From Methylobacterium planeticum (lineage in GTDB: Bacteria; Pseudomonadota; Alphaproteobacteria; Rhizobiales; Beijerinckiaceae), in NCBI RefSeq assembly GCF_008806345.1, contig NZ_VZZJ01000004.1:310001-374000 (forward strand): DNA of 64,000 nt, written 5' to 3'. This document shows, piece by piece, positions 29,567 to 39,747 of the stretch. The number at the start of each line of letters is the position of its first letter. Position 1 is the first letter of the stretch. Under the pieces are notes generated by a model that was not told where the DNA came from, searched no databases, and saw nothing but the letters and a program-made list of their open reading frames with translations. The translations under genes and the position numbers were made by a program.

Positions 29567-30055
29567 ATGCGAAGCTACACGCTCCATCTGCCGCGGGATG
29601 CCCGCGCGGGCGAGTCGCATGACCTCGACCGGGCACAGCTCGTTCCGGACGGATTTTCCTGGGCGGCGTTCGCCTTCACTGTCCTGTGGTTTCTCTATCA
29701 TCGCCTCTGGGTCGCGGGCCTCGCCGTGCTGACCGGCCTGATGGCGACGGCCTTCGTCGGCCATCTCCTCGGCCTCTCGGCCGTCGCGGGCTTCGTCGTG
29801 ACGTTCCTGCTCTCCGTCCTGATCGGCCTCGAAGCCTCGAGCCTTCGCCGATGGACCCTCGTCCGGAACGGCCGCCCGGTGCGCGATGTGCTGGTTGCCC
29901 GCGATGCCGCGGAGGCAGAGGCCAAGGCCATGACGCGCTGGCTCGACCCCGCATCGGTCCCGCGCGCCCTGGCGGCCGCCCCCTTTGCTGCGGTGGCGAA
30001 CCGTCCGAGCGAGCCGGTCATCGGATTGTTTCCGTTCAACGAGGGCCGGCGGTGA
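29567..30055 (+). CDS. DUF2628 membrane protein within the his cluster
   Basis: The 162-residue product has the DUF2628 layout: a short soluble start, FSWAAFAFTVLWFLYHRLWV (membrane-associated), two or three hydrophobic helices up to about residue 90, then a soluble Arg/Ala-rich tail. Function is unknown. It is conserved between hisB and hisH in many Hyphomicrobiales as far as I recall, so it may be a passenger of the his operon. ATG 29567 is preferred over GTG 29558 because the AGGGAG site (29551-29556) is at better spacing. Confidence 0.75.
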   Translation: MRSYTLHLPRDARAGESHDLDRAQLVPDGFSWAAFAFTVLWFLYHRLWVAGLAVLTGLMATAFVGHLLGLSAVAGFVVTFLLSVLIGLEASSLRRWTLVRNGRPVRDVLVARDAAEAEAKAMTRWLDPASVPRALAAAPFAAVANRPSEPVIGLFPFNEGRR

Positions 30056-30101
30056 GGCTATCGGGAGTGGTCGGCGTGCAGTTGCATGAGGCAGGTCGGT
30101 C

Positions 30102-30764
30102 ATGACGGGCGAGACGGTCGCGATCATCGATTACGGCTCCGGGAACCTCCACTCGGCGGCCAAGGCCTTCGAGCGGGCGGCCCGCGAAGCCGGACTCGAC
30201 GGTACGCGGATCCTCGTGACGAGCGACCCCGACACCGTGCGGGGCGCGGATCGGGTCGTGCTGCCCGGTGTCGGTGCCTACGCGGATTGCCGGCGCGGTC
30301 TCGACGCGGTGCCCGGCATGGTCGAGGCCATGACCATGGCGGTTCACGGGGGTGGACGCCCGTTCCTGGGCATCTGCGTCGGCATGCAGCTGATGGCGAG
30401 CCGCGGCCTCGAATACGAGGTGACCGCGGGCCTCAACTGGATTCCCGGCGATGTCGGGCCGATCCATCCCGCGGATCCGGCCCTCAAGGTTCCGCATATG
30501 GGCTGGAACACGTTGGAACCGGACCAGCCGCACGCTCTCCTTGACGGAATCCCGACGGGGGAGAACGGTCTGCATGCGTATTTCGTGCACAGCTACGCGC
30601 TCAAGGCGGATCACCCGACCGATGTCGTCGCGCACAGTGATTACGGCGGAACAGTCACGGCCATCGTCGGGCGGGACAACCTCGTGGGCACGCAGTTCCA
30701 TCCGGAGAAGAGCCAGCGCCTCGGCCTGGCGCTGCTCGCGAACTTCCTGCGCTGGCGCCCCTGA
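30102..30764 (+). CDS. hisH: Imidazole glycerol phosphate synthase, glutaminase subunit HisH
   Basis: HisH is a class I glutamine amidotransferase that supplies ammonia to HisF. The 220-residue protein shows [19 protein letters not shown] at the start, the nucleophile loop [15 protein letters not shown] (catalytic Cys), and the His-Glu of [12 protein letters not shown]. It lies 46 bp after the DUF2628 gene and 42 bp before hisA, same strand. Confidence 0.96.
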   Translation: MTGETVAIIDYGSGNLHSAAKAFERAAREAGLDGTRILVTSDPDTVRGADRVVLPGVGAYADCRRGLDAVPGMVEAMTMAVHGGGRPFLGICVGMQLMASRGLEYEVTAGLNWIPGDVGPIHPADPALKVPHMGWNTLEPDQPHALLDGIPTGENGLHAYFVHSYALKADHPTDVVAHSDYGGTVTAIVGRDNLVGTQFHPEKSQRLGLALLANFLRWRP

Positions 30765-30806
30765 GCCGTCGGTTCGGCTTCCCGTCCCTCCAAGCGAGCA
30801 TTTCGT

Positions 30807-31550
30807 GTGATCCTGTTTCCGGCCATCGATCTCAAGGAAGGACGCTGCGTCCGCCTCGTACAGGGGGACATGGCGCAGGCCGTCGTGTTCAACGACGATC
30901 CGGCCGCGCAAGCCGCGACCTTCGCGGCGCAGGGCTTCTCCTGGTTGCACGTGGTCGATCTCGACGGCGCCTTCGCGGGCGCACCGATGAACGCGGCCGC
31001 GGTCGACGCGATCCTCGCGCGGGTCAAGCTTCCGGTGCAGCTCGGCGGCGGCATCCGCGAGATGAAGACCGTGGAGGCCTGGCTCGCCAAGGGCGTCAGC
31101 CGCGTCATCATCGGCACCGCCGCCGTGCGGGATCCCGCCTTCGTGCGCGAGGCGGCTCGCCTGCATCCCGGCAAGATCGCCGTCGGGATCGACGCCAAGG
31201 ATGGGCGCGTCGCCGTCGAAGGTTGGGCGCAGACCTCCAGCATGACCGCCGAGGAGCTCGGTCGCCGCTTCGAAGATGCCGGCGTCTCCGCCATCATCTA
31301 CACGGATATCGCCCGCGACGGCATCCTCAAGGGCCTCAACATCGAGATGACGCTGGCCCTGGCCAAGGCCGTGAGCATCCCGGTGATCGCCTCCGGCGGG
31401 CTCGCCTCGATCGAGGACGTGCACCGGATCCTGCAGCCCGACTGCGCGCTGCTCGCCGGCGCCATCACCGGCCGCGCCCTGTATGACGGCCGGATCGACC
31501 CGGCGGCGGCCCTCGCGGCGATCCGTCAGGCCAGGCCGGCGACGGCCTGA
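30807..31550 (+). CDS. hisA: Phosphoribosylformimino-5-aminoimidazole carboxamide ribotide isomerase HisA
   Basis: HisA performs the Amadori rearrangement of ProFAR to PRFAR in histidine synthesis. The 247-residue (beta/alpha)8 barrel starts at GTG 30807 with [20 protein letters not shown] (catalytic Asp in AID), and contains the second Asp in [14 protein letters not shown] and the phosphate loop [13 protein letters not shown]. It sits between hisH and hisF. Confidence 0.96.
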   Translation: MILFPAIDLKEGRCVRLVQGDMAQAVVFNDDPAAQAATFAAQGFSWLHVVDLDGAFAGAPMNAAAVDAILARVKLPVQLGGGIREMKTVEAWLAKGVSRVIIGTAAVRDPAFVREAARLHPGKIAVGIDAKDGRVAVEGWAQTSSMTAEELGRRFEDAGVSAIIYTDIARDGILKGLNIEMTLALAKAVSIPVIASGGLASIEDVHRILQPDCALLAGAITGRALYDGRIDPAAALAAIRQARPATA

Positions 31551-31573
31551 TCCAGATCGGAAAGGACCGGTCC

Positions 31574-32350
31574 TTGCTCAAGACCCGCATCATTCCCTGC
31601 CTCGACGTCAAGGACGGTCGCGTTGTCAAGGGCGTGCAGTTCCTCGAACTGCGCGACGCGGGCGATCCCGTGGAATCGGCGAAGGCCTACGACGCGGCCG
31701 GCGCCGACGAGCTTTGCTTCCTCGACATCACGGCGAGCCACGAGGCCCGGGGCACCTTGCTCGACGTCGTGAGCCGCACGGCCGAAGCCTGCTTCATGCC
31801 GCTGACGGTCGGCGGCGGCGTCCGCACCGTCGAGGATATCCGGACTCTCCTGCTTGCAGGCGCCGACAAGGTCTCGATCAACACCGCCGCCGTGAAGGAC
31901 CCGGATTTCGTGGCCCGCGCGGCCGAGAAGTTCGGCAACCAGTGCATCGTCGTGGCGATCGACGCCAAGCGCACCTCTGCCCCCGGCGCGCCTGACGAAT
32001 GGCAGATCTTCACGCACGGGGGCCGCACGCCGACCGGGATCGACGCGATCGCATTTGCCCGCGCGGTGACGGCCAAGGGGGCCGGCGAGCTCCTCGTCAC
32101 CTCGATGGACCGGGACGGCACGCGCTCCGGCTACGACCTCGCGCTTACCCGCGCGATCACGGACGCCGTGACGGTCCCGGTGATCGCATCAGGCGGTGTC
32201 GGTGGTCTCGACGACCTCGTGGCGGGGGTCGCCCAGGGGCGCGCCAGCGCCGTCCTCGCCGCCTCCATCTTCCATTTCGGAGAGGCCAGTATCGCCGAGG
32301 CGAAGGCTCACATGGCGGCCGCAGGTCTTTCCATGCGGCTCGATGTGTAA
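31574..32350 (+). CDS. hisF: Imidazole glycerol phosphate synthase, cyclase subunit HisF
   Basis: HisF closes the imidazole ring, forming IGP and AICAR from PRFAR and HisH-derived ammonia. The 258-residue barrel begins [20 protein letters not shown] (catalytic Asp in CLD), has [28 protein letters not shown] (second Asp) and [14 protein letters not shown]. The start is TTG at 31574 with AAAGGA (31560-31566) upstream. AICAR it releases feeds purine synthesis, where purH (46.4 kb) acts. Confidence 0.96.
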   Translation: MLKTRIIPCLDVKDGRVVKGVQFLELRDAGDPVESAKAYDAAGADELCFLDITASHEARGTLLDVVSRTAEACFMPLTVGGGVRTVEDIRTLLLAGADKVSINTAAVKDPDFVARAAEKFGNQCIVVAIDAKRTSAPGAPDEWQIFTHGGRTPTGIDAIAFARAVTAKGAGELLVTSMDRDGTRSGYDLALTRAITDAVTVPVIASGGVGGLDDLVAGVAQGRASAVLAASIFHFGEASIAEAKAHMAAAGLSMRLDV

Positions 32351-32528
32351 AGGACAGCGATTGTCAGGTGCCCGACTTGCTCGTTAGTCGGCATTGACGC
32401 AGTTTCACGGTCGAAGAGGCGCGTGGGGCGTCGCGGAATGTCTTGGGCCTCGTCGCCCGGCCGGCGCTCGGACGAGGCGATAAATCAGGAGGATGGGACC
32501 GTTTCGCCGGAAAGGGTCCTGAAACCGC

Positions 32529-32852
32529 ATGATCGATTTCACGCTCAGCGACCTCGTCGATCTGGTCGCCGCCCGCGCCGAGGCGCCACCCGACCAATCC
32601 TACACGGCAAAGCTTCTCGCCGGCGGTCCGGCCAAGCCTGCGAAGAAGCTCGGCGAGGAGGCGGTCGAGGCCGCGATCGCGGCGGTGCAGGGGGACCGGG
32701 CCGGCCTGGTCTCCGAGGCCGCCGACGTCCTCTACCATCTCGTGGTTCTGCTTCGCGCCGGCGGCGTCGAACTCGATGAGGTGATGGCGGAGCTGGCGCG
32801 CCGCACATCCCAGAGCGGCCTCGCCGAGAAGGCCGCGAGGCGCGAGACGTGA
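32529..32852 (+). CDS. hisE: Phosphoribosyl-ATP pyrophosphatase HisE
   Basis: HisE hydrolyses phosphoribosyl-ATP to phosphoribosyl-AMP, the second step of histidine synthesis. The 107-residue all-alpha MazG-fold protein has [20 protein letters not shown] and [13 protein letters not shown], with the metal-binding E-E-x-x-E and E-x-x-D pattern continuing into [18 protein letters not shown]. Its stop overlaps the coaA start by four bases (GTGA). A 178-bp spacer separates it from hisF. Confidence 0.94.
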   Translation: MIDFTLSDLVDLVAARAEAPPDQSYTAKLLAGGPAKPAKKLGEEAVEAAIAAVQGDRAGLVSEAADVLYHLVVLLRAGGVELDEVMAELARRTSQSGLAEKAARRET

Positions 32853-33871
32853 ACGGCGCGACGAGCAATCCGACGCCGCTCCCCGAGCCCGACCCCGGTC
32901 CGGGTCAGGACCCCGTGACGGGGCAGGGGCCGGTAAACCTATCGCCCTACCGGCTCTTCCGCCGCGAGGAATGGGCTCAGCTGCGCGCCGACACGCCCCT
33001 CACGCTGACCATCGAGGACATCGAGCGGCTGCAATCCCTGAACGACCCGATCTCGGTCGAGGAGGTGGTCGCGATCTATCTGCCGCTGTCGCGCCTGCTG
33101 TCGCTGTACGTCGCCGCCACGCAGGGCCTGTTCAAGGCGACGCAACGGTTCCTGATGGCGGAGCGCGAGACCAAGGTCCCGTACATCATCGGCCTCGCCG
33201 GGTCGGTCGCGGTCGGCAAATCGACGACTGCGCGGGTTCTCAAAGCCCTTCTCGCCCGCTGGCCGAACACGCCGAAGGTCGATCTCGTCACCACCGACGG
33301 CTTCCTGCTGCCGAACGCCGAACTCGCGCGCCACGGCGCGATGGAGCGCAAGGGCTTCCCGGAGAGCTACGACACCGCAGCTCTCCTGCAGTTCCTGCAC
33401 GACATCAAGGCGGGTCAGAAGCGCGTGACGGCCCCGCTCTACTCCCACCTCGTCTACGACCGGGTCGCGGGCGAGGAGCGGGTGGTGGAATCGCCCGACA
33501 TCCTCATCGTGGAGGGGCTGAACGTCCTGCAGCCCGCCCGGCTTCCCCGGGACGGCACCGCGATCCCCTTCGTCTCGGATTTCTTCGATTTCTCGATCTA
33601 CCTCGACGGTCACGAGGACGACCTGCATCGCTGGTACGTCACGCGCTTCATGAAGCTGCGCCAGACGGCCTTCCGCGATCCGCGCTCCTACTTCGCGAAA
33701 TACGCCGAGGTCCCGGAGGCGGAGGCCCTCAGGATCGCCGATCACCTGTGGACGACTATCAACCTGCCGAACCTGCGCGAGAACATCCTGCCGACCCGCC
33801 AGCGGGCGAGCCTGATCCTCGCCAAGGGCGCGAGCCACCGCATCGAGAGCGTGGCGCTGCGCCGGCTCTAG
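32849..33871 (+). CDS. coaA: Type I pantothenate kinase CoaA
   Basis: CoaA phosphorylates pantothenate with ATP, the first step of coenzyme A synthesis, and is feedback-inhibited by CoA in relatives. The 340-residue product has a Pro/Gly-rich N-terminal extension (about 1-28), [16 protein letters not shown], Walker [33 protein letters not shown], the RKGFPESYD segment and the C-terminal [15 protein letters not shown]. The GTG start at 32849 overlaps hisE by four bases, suggesting coupled translation with the histidine genes. Confidence 0.95.
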   Translation: MNGATSNPTPLPEPDPGPGQDPVTGQGPVNLSPYRLFRREEWAQLRADTPLTLTIEDIERLQSLNDPISVEEVVAIYLPLSRLLSLYVAATQGLFKATQRFLMAERETKVPYIIGLAGSVAVGKSTTARVLKALLARWPNTPKVDLVTTDGFLLPNAELARHGAMERKGFPESYDTAALLQFLHDIKAGQKRVTAPLYSHLVYDRVAGEERVVESPDILIVEGLNVLQPARLPRDGTAIPFVSDFFDFSIYLDGHEDDLHRWYVTRFMKLRQTAFRDPRSYFAKYAEVPEAEALRIADHLWTTINLPNLRENILPTRQRASLILAKGASHRIESVALRRL

Positions 33872-33874
33872 GAC

Positions 33875-34414
33875 TCAGGCGAACGGGAAGGCGGCTTCCA
33901 TGACGTAGGGACCGCCGCCGACCGAGACGCGCGCGGAGAACAGCGCGACGCGCGTGGCGATGAAGCGGAGCGGCTCGAAGCGCTCGGCCTGAGACAGGTA
34001 CATGGCGACGGCCTCCGGGGTCGCGTCCCGGCGCAGGCGCGCGAGGGTCACGTGCGGCGTGAACTTGCGCCGTTCCGGCTCCGCGCCGACGCGCCGGCAG
34101 ATGCGCTCCTGCTCCGCCTGGAGATCGTTGAGGAGCGGATTGCCGGCGACCCTCGCCAGCAACGCCCGCGGCCTGTCCCCGCCGAAGCTCGCAAGACCGT
34201 CCAGGGTGATCGGCAACGGCTCGCGGGCCCGGATCTCCGCCAGTGCTTGGCAGAGATCGGCAGCGAGATCGTCCGGCACGTCGCCGAAGAAACGCAAGGT
34301 CAGGTGGTAGTCGGCGGGCTCGACCCAGCGGGCGCCCGGGATGCCTCCGCGGAAGCGCGCCAGCGCCGCGCCGATCTCGGGCGGAATGTCCAATCCGGTG
34401 AAAAGGCGTGGCAT
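33875..34414 (-). CDS. thpR: RNA 2',3'-cyclic phosphodiesterase ThpR (LigT-like)
   Basis: The 179-residue 2H phosphoesterase opens MPRLFTGLDIPPEIGAALAR and carries both catalytic HxTx motifs, HLTLRFFGDVP and FTPHVTLARLRR. This family hydrolyses 2',3'-cyclic phosphate ends of RNA to 2'-phosphates and can ligate tRNA halves in vitro. It is 23 bp downstream of tesA on the same strand and convergent with coaA (3 bp between stops). The MPRLF Met at 34414 is favoured over the one at 34426. Confidence 0.92.
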   Translation of the reverse strand: MPRLFTGLDIPPEIGAALARFRGGIPGARWVEPADYHLTLRFFGDVPDDLAADLCQALAEIRAREPLPITLDGLASFGGDRPRALLARVAGNPLLNDLQAEQERICRRVGAEPERRKFTPHVTLARLRRDATPEAVAMYLSQAERFEPLRFIATRVALFSARVSVGGGPYVMEAAFPFA

Positions 34415-34437
34415 GGCGCTCCGCAAACGGTTCGGCG

Positions 34438-35133
34438 TCAGGGGATGCTGCCATAGCGCGGCGCGCCCTGGAGCCGACTCAGGAAGGTCTCGACCGTCGG
34501 CAGGATGCCGGCGACGATCGTCTCGACGCCCTTGAGGTTCGGGTGCAACCCATCATCGAGGTTGAAGGCGCGGTCCCCGGCGATGCCCTCGAGGAAGAAC
34601 GGATACAGCACGAGGCCGTATTGCTCCGAGAGGCTCGGATAGATCGCGTCGAAACGGCTGACGAAATCCGGGCCGAGGTTGAGCGACGCGCGCATCCCCG
34701 CCATCAGAACCGGAATCCCGCGGGCCTTGAGGCGGGCCACGATGGTGTCGAGGGCCTTCTTGGTGACGGCGGGGTCGGTGCCCCGCAGCATGTCGTTGGC
34801 ACCGAGTTCCAGGATGACGCCGTCCGTCCCGTCCGGAACCGACCAGTCGAGCCGGTCGAGCCCTCCCGTCGTCGTGTCGCCGGAGACCCCCGCATTGGCC
34901 ACCGTGACGGCATGTCCCTTCGCCTTGAGGGCGCGCTCCAGAACCGCCGGGAACGCCGCATCGGCGGGCAGCCGGTACCCCGCCGTGAGGCTGTCGCCCA
35001 GGGCCACGAGATTGAGCACGCGCTCGGCCGGCGCCGCCCGGGCTGGAGTTCCGTGCATCAGGAGTGCGGCAAAGAGCACCAGGATGAGCGCCGCGCGTCG
35101 GCCATCATGGCGTTGCAGCATCCGGCCGACCAT
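34438..35133 (-). CDS. tesA: SGNH/GDSL esterase TesA-like (arylesterase / lysophospholipase L1)
   Basis: The product (231 residues from 35133; Mets at 35121 and 35187 are alternatives) has a signal sequence ALILVLFAALLMHGTPARA and the GDSL hydrolase blocks VALGDSLTAGYRL (nucleophile Ser), NAGVSGDTTTGGL, ELGANDMLRG and the C-terminal DGLHPNLKG with the catalytic Asp/His. It would act in the periplasm on thioester or ester substrates. It is divergent from the ybbA/ybbP-like pair, the same arrangement as tesA-ybbAP in E. coli, and so probably works with that transporter. Confidence 0.9.
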   Translation of the reverse strand: MVGRMLQRHDGRRAALILVLFAALLMHGTPARAAPAERVLNLVALGDSLTAGYRLPADAAFPAVLERALKAKGHAVTVANAGVSGDTTTGGLDRLDWSVPDGTDGVILELGANDMLRGTDPAVTKKALDTIVARLKARGIPVLMAGMRASLNLGPDFVSRFDAIYPSLSEQYGLVLYPFFLEGIAGDRAFNLDDGLHPNLKGVETIVAGILPTVETFLSRLQGAPRYGSIP

Positions 35134-35248
35134 ATGGCCGGAGCGCGCGACACGTCGCGTGAAAGGTGCCAATGCGCACTGAACCATTCGCCACCAACCC
35201 CGACCCTCGTTCGATGCCCGTCTCTGTGCACAGATCGGTTTCTCCTTG

Positions 35249-35932
35249 ATGTCCGGCAAGGCCATTGCGCTCTCCGAGGTCGATCTCAGCCTCGGCCGTG
35301 GGGCTGCCCGCGTCCATGTCCTGCGCGGTATCTCCCTCGAGGTCGAGGGCGGCGAGGCCGTCGGTCTCGTCGGCCCCTCGGGCTCCGGCAAGTCGACGCT
35401 GCTCATGGTGATGGCAGGGCTGGAGCGGCCGGATTCGGGTGCGGTTGCCGTCGAGGGCACGGATCTCGGGAAACTGGACGAGGATGCGCTCGCGCGGTTC
35501 CGCGGCCGGCGCATCGGGATCGTGTTCCAGGCCTTTCACCTCGTGCCGACCATGACGGCGCTGGAGAACGTGGCGCTCCCGCTCGAGCTCGCCGACAAGC
35601 CCGACGCGCATGTGCGCGCGGAAACCGAGTTGCGTGCGGTCGGCCTCGGCCATCGCCTCCACCATTATCCGGCCCAGCTCTCCGGCGGCGAGCAGCAGCG
35701 CGTCGCCATCGCGCGCGCCGTGGCGCCGGACCCCGCGATCCTCGTGGCGGACGAGCCGACCGGCAATCTCGACGAGGCGACGGGCCGGCAGATCGTCGAT
35801 CTGCTGTTCGCGCTGAAGCGGGACCGCGGCGTCACCCTGGTCCTCGTGACCCACGATCCGGGCCTCGCCAAGCTCTGCGACCGCACCGTCCGGCTGCGCT
35901 CTGGACGCATCGAGACGGCGGTGCCCGCATGA
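35249..35932 (+). CDS. ybbA: ABC transporter ATPase YbbA-like
   Basis: The 227-residue ATPase has Walker A LVGPSGSGKSTLL, Q-loop IVFQAFHLVPTMTALENV, signature QLSGGEQQRVAIARA, Walker B ILVADEPTGNLDEATG and a His switch (VLVTHDPGLA). The DEPTGNLD and LVPTMTALENV elements place it in the LolD/MacB/YbbA class, which powers mechanotransmission-type permeases rather than classical import. ybbP-like follows after 41 bp. The start is ATG 35249; TTG three bases earlier is in frame. Confidence 0.92.
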   Translation: MSGKAIALSEVDLSLGRGAARVHVLRGISLEVEGGEAVGLVGPSGSGKSTLLMVMAGLERPDSGAVAVEGTDLGKLDEDALARFRGRRIGIVFQAFHLVPTMTALENVALPLELADKPDAHVRAETELRAVGLGHRLHHYPAQLSGGEQQRVAIARAVAPDPAILVADEPTGNLDEATGRQIVDLLFALKRDRGVTLVLVTHDPGLAKLCDRTVRLRSGRIETAVPA

Positions 35933-35973
35933 CGACAGGACCTGCCGCGCTCCCGCTGACGATGGGTGTCTGA

Positions 35974-38565
35974 ATGCACGGCACGCTCCCACAGGCTGCG
36001 GAGCCCGGGCGACGCGCACCGGTGACCTTCTCCGCCTTGCCGCTGACGTTGCGCCTCGCACTGCGGGACCTGCGCGGCGGCCTCTCGGGCTTCACCGTCT
36101 TCCTCGCCTGCATCGCCCTCGGCGTCGCGGCGATCGCAGGCGTCGCGTCGATTTCGCGCTCCCTCTCGGACGGGCTCGGGCGCGAGGGCCGACGCATCCT
36201 CGGGGCCGATCTGAGCTACAGCCTTATCAACCGGGAGGCGAGCCCGGCCGAACGATCCGCCCTCGACGCTCAGGGCCGGGTCGACGTGGTCGCGACCCTG
36301 CGGGCCATGGCGCTCGCGGGCGACAAGGGAGCGGCCCTCGTCGAGCTGAAGGCCGTCGACGGCCGGTATCCGGCAGCGGGCGATCTCGTCACCGATCCGC
36401 AAGCGCCCCTCGCGACGCTGCTGGCCGAGCACGACGGGGCTCACGGGGCGGTCGCCGACCCCGCTCTCCTCACCCGCCTCGACCTGAAGGTCGGCGACCC
36501 GGTCACCATCGCGGGCAGGCGCTTCTCGATCCGCGCCACCCTCGTGTCCGAGCCCGACCGCATCGCCAACGGCATCGGCTTCGGGCCGCGGCTGATCATC
36601 TCCCAGGAGGCGTTGCGCGCGACGGGGCTGATCCAGCCGGGCAGCCTCAACCGCTGGAGCTACCGGCTCCAGGTGCCCGGGGCGAGCGATGCGGACCTCA
36701 CCGCCATGGCGCAGCGTGTCTCCGAGGCCGCGCCCGACGCGGGCTGGGAGATGCGCTCGCGCGCCAACGCCGATCCCCGCTTCGCCAAGAGCATCGAGCG
36801 CTTCACCCAGTTTCTGACGCTGGTCGGCCTCACCGCCCTCATCGTCGGCGGGGTCGGCGTCGCGAACGCGGTCCACGCCTTCGTCGAGCGCAAGCGCGGT
36901 GCGATCGCCACGCTGAAGAGCGTCGGCGCTCCGGGATCGCAGGTGGTGATCCTCTATCTGACGCAGGTGATGCTGATCGCGGGGCTGGGGACCGCGATCG
37001 GGCTCGCCATCGGGGCGAGCCTGCCCTTCGTCCTGGATGGTTTGTTCCGGAACGACCTGCCGCTGCCCCTCAACCCCGCCCTCGTCCCGGGCGAACTCGC
37101 CCTGGCCGCGGCCTACGGCCTTCTCACGGCCCTTGCCTTCGCAATCACGCCACTCGGCCGCGCGCACGATATCCCGGTCTCGGGCCTGTTCCGGGACACG
37201 GTGGACCCCTCCGGGGAGAGGGTCCGCCTGCGCTACCGGGTCATTCTGGCCTGCGCCCTCGCGGCCCTCATCGGCCTCGGCCTCGCCACCGCCTTCGACC
37301 GGCGGGTCGCGCTCGTCTTCATGGCGGCGGCGGGGATCGCCTTCGGCCTCCTGCGTCTCGTCGGGCTCGGGCTCATGGCGGGAGCGCGCCGAATCCGGCG
37401 GCCGAAGCGCGCCGCACCCCGGATGGCCCTGGCCAACCTGCACCGGCCGGGGGCGCTGACCCCCGCGATCGTCCTCTCCCTCGGCCTCGGCGTGACCCTC
37501 CTCGTCACGCTGAGCCTGATCGACGCCAACGTGCGGCGAACCCTCACCAGCACCCTTCCGGCCCACGCGCCGAACCTGTTCTTCCTCGACATCCCGGTCG
37601 CCGACGCGGAGGCCTTCCACGCGTTCCTCGGCAAGGCCGCGCCCGGCGGCAAGATCGAGCGCGTGCCGATGATGCGCGGTCGCATCGTGGCGCTGAACGG
37701 CGTGCCGGCGGAGTCGATCAAGCCGCCGGAGGACGCGGCCTGGGTGCTCGACGGCGACCGGGGCATCACCTACGCGGAGGACGTGCCGGAAGGCTCGACC
37801 CTGGTGTCGGGCAAATGGTGGAACGCCGAGGAGGCCCGGACGCCGCTCGTCTCGTTCGACGCAGAGCTCGGACGCAGCCTCGGTCTCACGGTCGGGAGCA
37901 CGGTCACGGTCAACGTTCTCGGGCGCAATCTCACCGCGAAGATCGCCAACCTGCGCAAGGTCGAGTGGCGATCCCTCGGCATCAACTTCGTGATGGTGTT
38001 CTCGCCCGGCACCTTCCGGGGCGCACCGCACTCGGACCTCGCGACCCTGACCCTCCCCGGCGGGACCGACGCGAAGTCTGAGAATGCGATCCTGCGCGAC
38101 GTGGCACGCAGCTTCCCGTCGGTCACGAGCGTGCGTGTGAAGGATGCGCTCGAAGCGGTGAACGACCTGGTGGGCAAGCTCGTCCTGGCGATTCGCGGCG
38201 CGAGCGGCATCGCCGTGATCGCGAGCCTGTTCGTGCTCGCCGGCGCCGTCGCGGCCGGACACCGGGCCCGCCTCTACGACGCCGTCGTGCTGAAGGTTCT
38301 GGGCGCGAGCCGCGGCCGGCTGCTCGCGGCCTACAGCCTCGAATACGGGTCACTCGGGTGCGCCACCGCCCTGTTCGGGCTTCTCGCCGGCACCCTGTCG
38401 GGTTGGGTGATCGTCACGAAGGTGATGCGCCTGGAATTCACCCTGGACCTTTCGGGTGCCCTCGTGGCCGCCGGGCTCGCCGTCGTTCTCTCCGTGATCC
38501 TGGGCTTGGCCGGAACCTGGCGCATCCTCGGACAGAAGCCGGCGCCCTATCTGCGGGAGTTCTAG
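35974..38565 (+). CDS. ybbP: ABC transporter permease YbbP-like (FtsX domains)
   Basis: This 863-residue permease has a first membrane helix (about 35-60), a large periplasmic domain (about 65-275), three helices, a second periplasmic region (about 520-760), and a final three-helix FtsX block ending PAPYLREF. This is the two-FtsX-unit, ten-helix layout of YbbP. Together with YbbA and periplasmic TesA it is expected to extract a hydrophobic substrate from the inner membrane for hydrolysis; that role is inferred from the E. coli system. It is encoded right after ybbA. Confidence 0.9.
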   Translation: MHGTLPQAAEPGRRAPVTFSALPLTLRLALRDLRGGLSGFTVFLACIALGVAAIAGVASISRSLSDGLGREGRRILGADLSYSLINREASPAERSALDAQGRVDVVATLRAMALAGDKGAALVELKAVDGRYPAAGDLVTDPQAPLATLLAEHDGAHGAVADPALLTRLDLKVGDPVTIAGRRFSIRATLVSEPDRIANGIGFGPRLIISQEALRATGLIQPGSLNRWSYRLQVPGASDADLTAMAQRVSEAAPDAGWEMRSRANADPRFAKSIERFTQFLTLVGLTALIVGGVGVANAVHAFVERKRGAIATLKSVGAPGSQVVILYLTQVMLIAGLGTAIGLAIGASLPFVLDGLFRNDLPLPLNPALVPGELALAAAYGLLTALAFAITPLGRAHDIPVSGLFRDTVDPSGERVRLRYRVILACALAALIGLGLATAFDRRVALVFMAAAGIAFGLLRLVGLGLMAGARRIRRPKRAAPRMALANLHRPGALTPAIVLSLGLGVTLLVTLSLIDANVRRTLTSTLPAHAPNLFFLDIPVADAEAFHAFLGKAAPGGKIERVPMMRGRIVALNGVPAESIKPPEDAAWVLDGDRGITYAEDVPEGSTLVSGKWWNAEEARTPLVSFDAELGRSLGLTVGSTVTVNVLGRNLTAKIANLRKVEWRSLGINFVMVFSPGTFRGAPHSDLATLTLPGGTDAKSENAILRDVARSFPSVTSVRVKDALEAVNDLVGKLVLAIRGASGIAVIASLFVLAGAVAAGHRARLYDAVVLKVLGASRGRLLAAYSLEYGSLGCATALFGLLAGTLSGWVIVTKVMRLEFTLDLSGALVAAGLAVVLSVILGLAGTWRILGQKPAPYLREF

Positions 38566-38851
38566 GGCGCAGGCGGGCGGCCGTGCCGTTCCGCACGAAA
38601 GCGTGGCGCGGCCGTAATGGCGCAGTCGATTCCGGCGGCAATGTAGCGTTATGCCAATTTAATCCCTGATTTATCGAAGAAAAATACCGCAGATCCGGCT
38701 CGAAAAACCGCTCTCACAAGCTGGACCGGCCTCTTGTGCCTGGACGCGCAACGCAACATATTTGGGACCGAGGCGCCTGCGCGGGCGCCAGAGGTTGTGC
38801 GTGAGCCTCGTTCCCAACAGCACGCTGAGAGAGCTTCCAAAGGAAACTCCC

Positions 38852-39619
38852 ATGGCATTCGACAACTCTCCCTTCCGGTACGGCGCGCAAGCCCCCGGCT
38901 ACGCTGGCACCCAGGTCGAGGTCGACCAGGGGCTGCGAGCCTTCATGCTCGGCGTCTACAACAACATGGTGGTGGGTCTCGGCATCTCGGGCCTCGTGGC
39001 GCTCGGCCTGAACATGGCCGCCACCGCCCAGACCGAGACGGGTCGGCTCGCGCTGACGCCCTTCGGCCAGATGCTCTACAACAGCCCCATCAAGTGGGTG
39101 CTGATGCTCGCTCCGCTGGCGTTCATCTTCGTCTTCTCGATGCGGATGGACCGGATGTCGGCCGCCTCGGCACGCCTGACGTTCTTCGCCTTCGCTGCGG
39201 TCATGGGTGCCTCGATGTCGACGCTGCTCCTCGTGTTCACGGGCGCCAGCGTCGTACGGGTGTTCTTCATCACCGCGGCCACGTTCGGCGGACTCAGCCT
39301 CTACGGCTACACCACCAAGCGCAGCCTCTCGGGCATGGGCTCGTTCCTGATCATGGGCCTGATCGGCCTGATCATCGCGTCCCTGGTCAACATCTTCCTG
39401 CAGTCCTCCGGCCTGCAATGGGCGATCTCGTTCCTGGGCGTCGGCATCTTCGCGGGCCTGACCGCCTATGACACGCAGAAGCTGAAGGAGATGTACCTCT
39501 ACGGCGGCGGCGACGGCGAGGTCGCGGCGAAGATGTCGGTGAACGGCGCTCTGACGTTGTATCTCGACTTCATCAACATGTTCCAGTTCATGCTCTCGCT
39601 GATGGGCGACCGTCGCTAG
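38852..39619 (+). CDS. Bax inhibitor-1/YccA family membrane protein
   Basis: The 255-residue protein starts MAFDNSPFRYGAQAPGYAGT, then has seven predicted membrane helices and the BI-1 motif AYDTQKLKEMYLYGGGDGEV with the conserved Asp-rich end, ending DFINMFQFMLSLMGDRR. Family members act as pH-sensitive calcium leak channels or modulate membrane proteases; the role here is unknown. The Met at 38852, with AAAGGA 38838-38843 upstream, is used rather than the open frame from 38762. A terminator follows at once. Confidence 0.93.
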   Translation: MAFDNSPFRYGAQAPGYAGTQVEVDQGLRAFMLGVYNNMVVGLGISGLVALGLNMAATAQTETGRLALTPFGQMLYNSPIKWVLMLAPLAFIFVFSMRMDRMSAASARLTFFAFAAVMGASMSTLLLVFTGASVVRVFFITAATFGGLSLYGYTTKRSLSGMGSFLIMGLIGLIIASLVNIFLQSSGLQWAISFLGVGIFAGLTAYDTQKLKEMYLYGGGDGEVAAKMSVNGALTLYLDFINMFQFMLSLMGDRR

Positions 39620-39644
39620 GCAGGGGCGAACCCCGGAACGGAGA

Positions 39645-39675
39645 AAGCCCCGGCGCCAGGCGCCGGGGCTTTTTT
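39645..39675 (+). terminator. Rho-independent terminator after the BI-1 gene
   Basis: Stem AAGCCCCGGCG (39645-39655) / CGCCGGGGCTT (39661-39671) with loop CCAGG, followed by TTTT through 39675, 26 bp beyond the stop. Confidence 0.9.
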
Positions 39676-39747
39676 CTGTGTGGCGTATCCCGGGGCGGCA
39701 TCTCCCGGGTGTCGCGACGGATCCAGGGTCGGGAGCGCGCCAAATCC

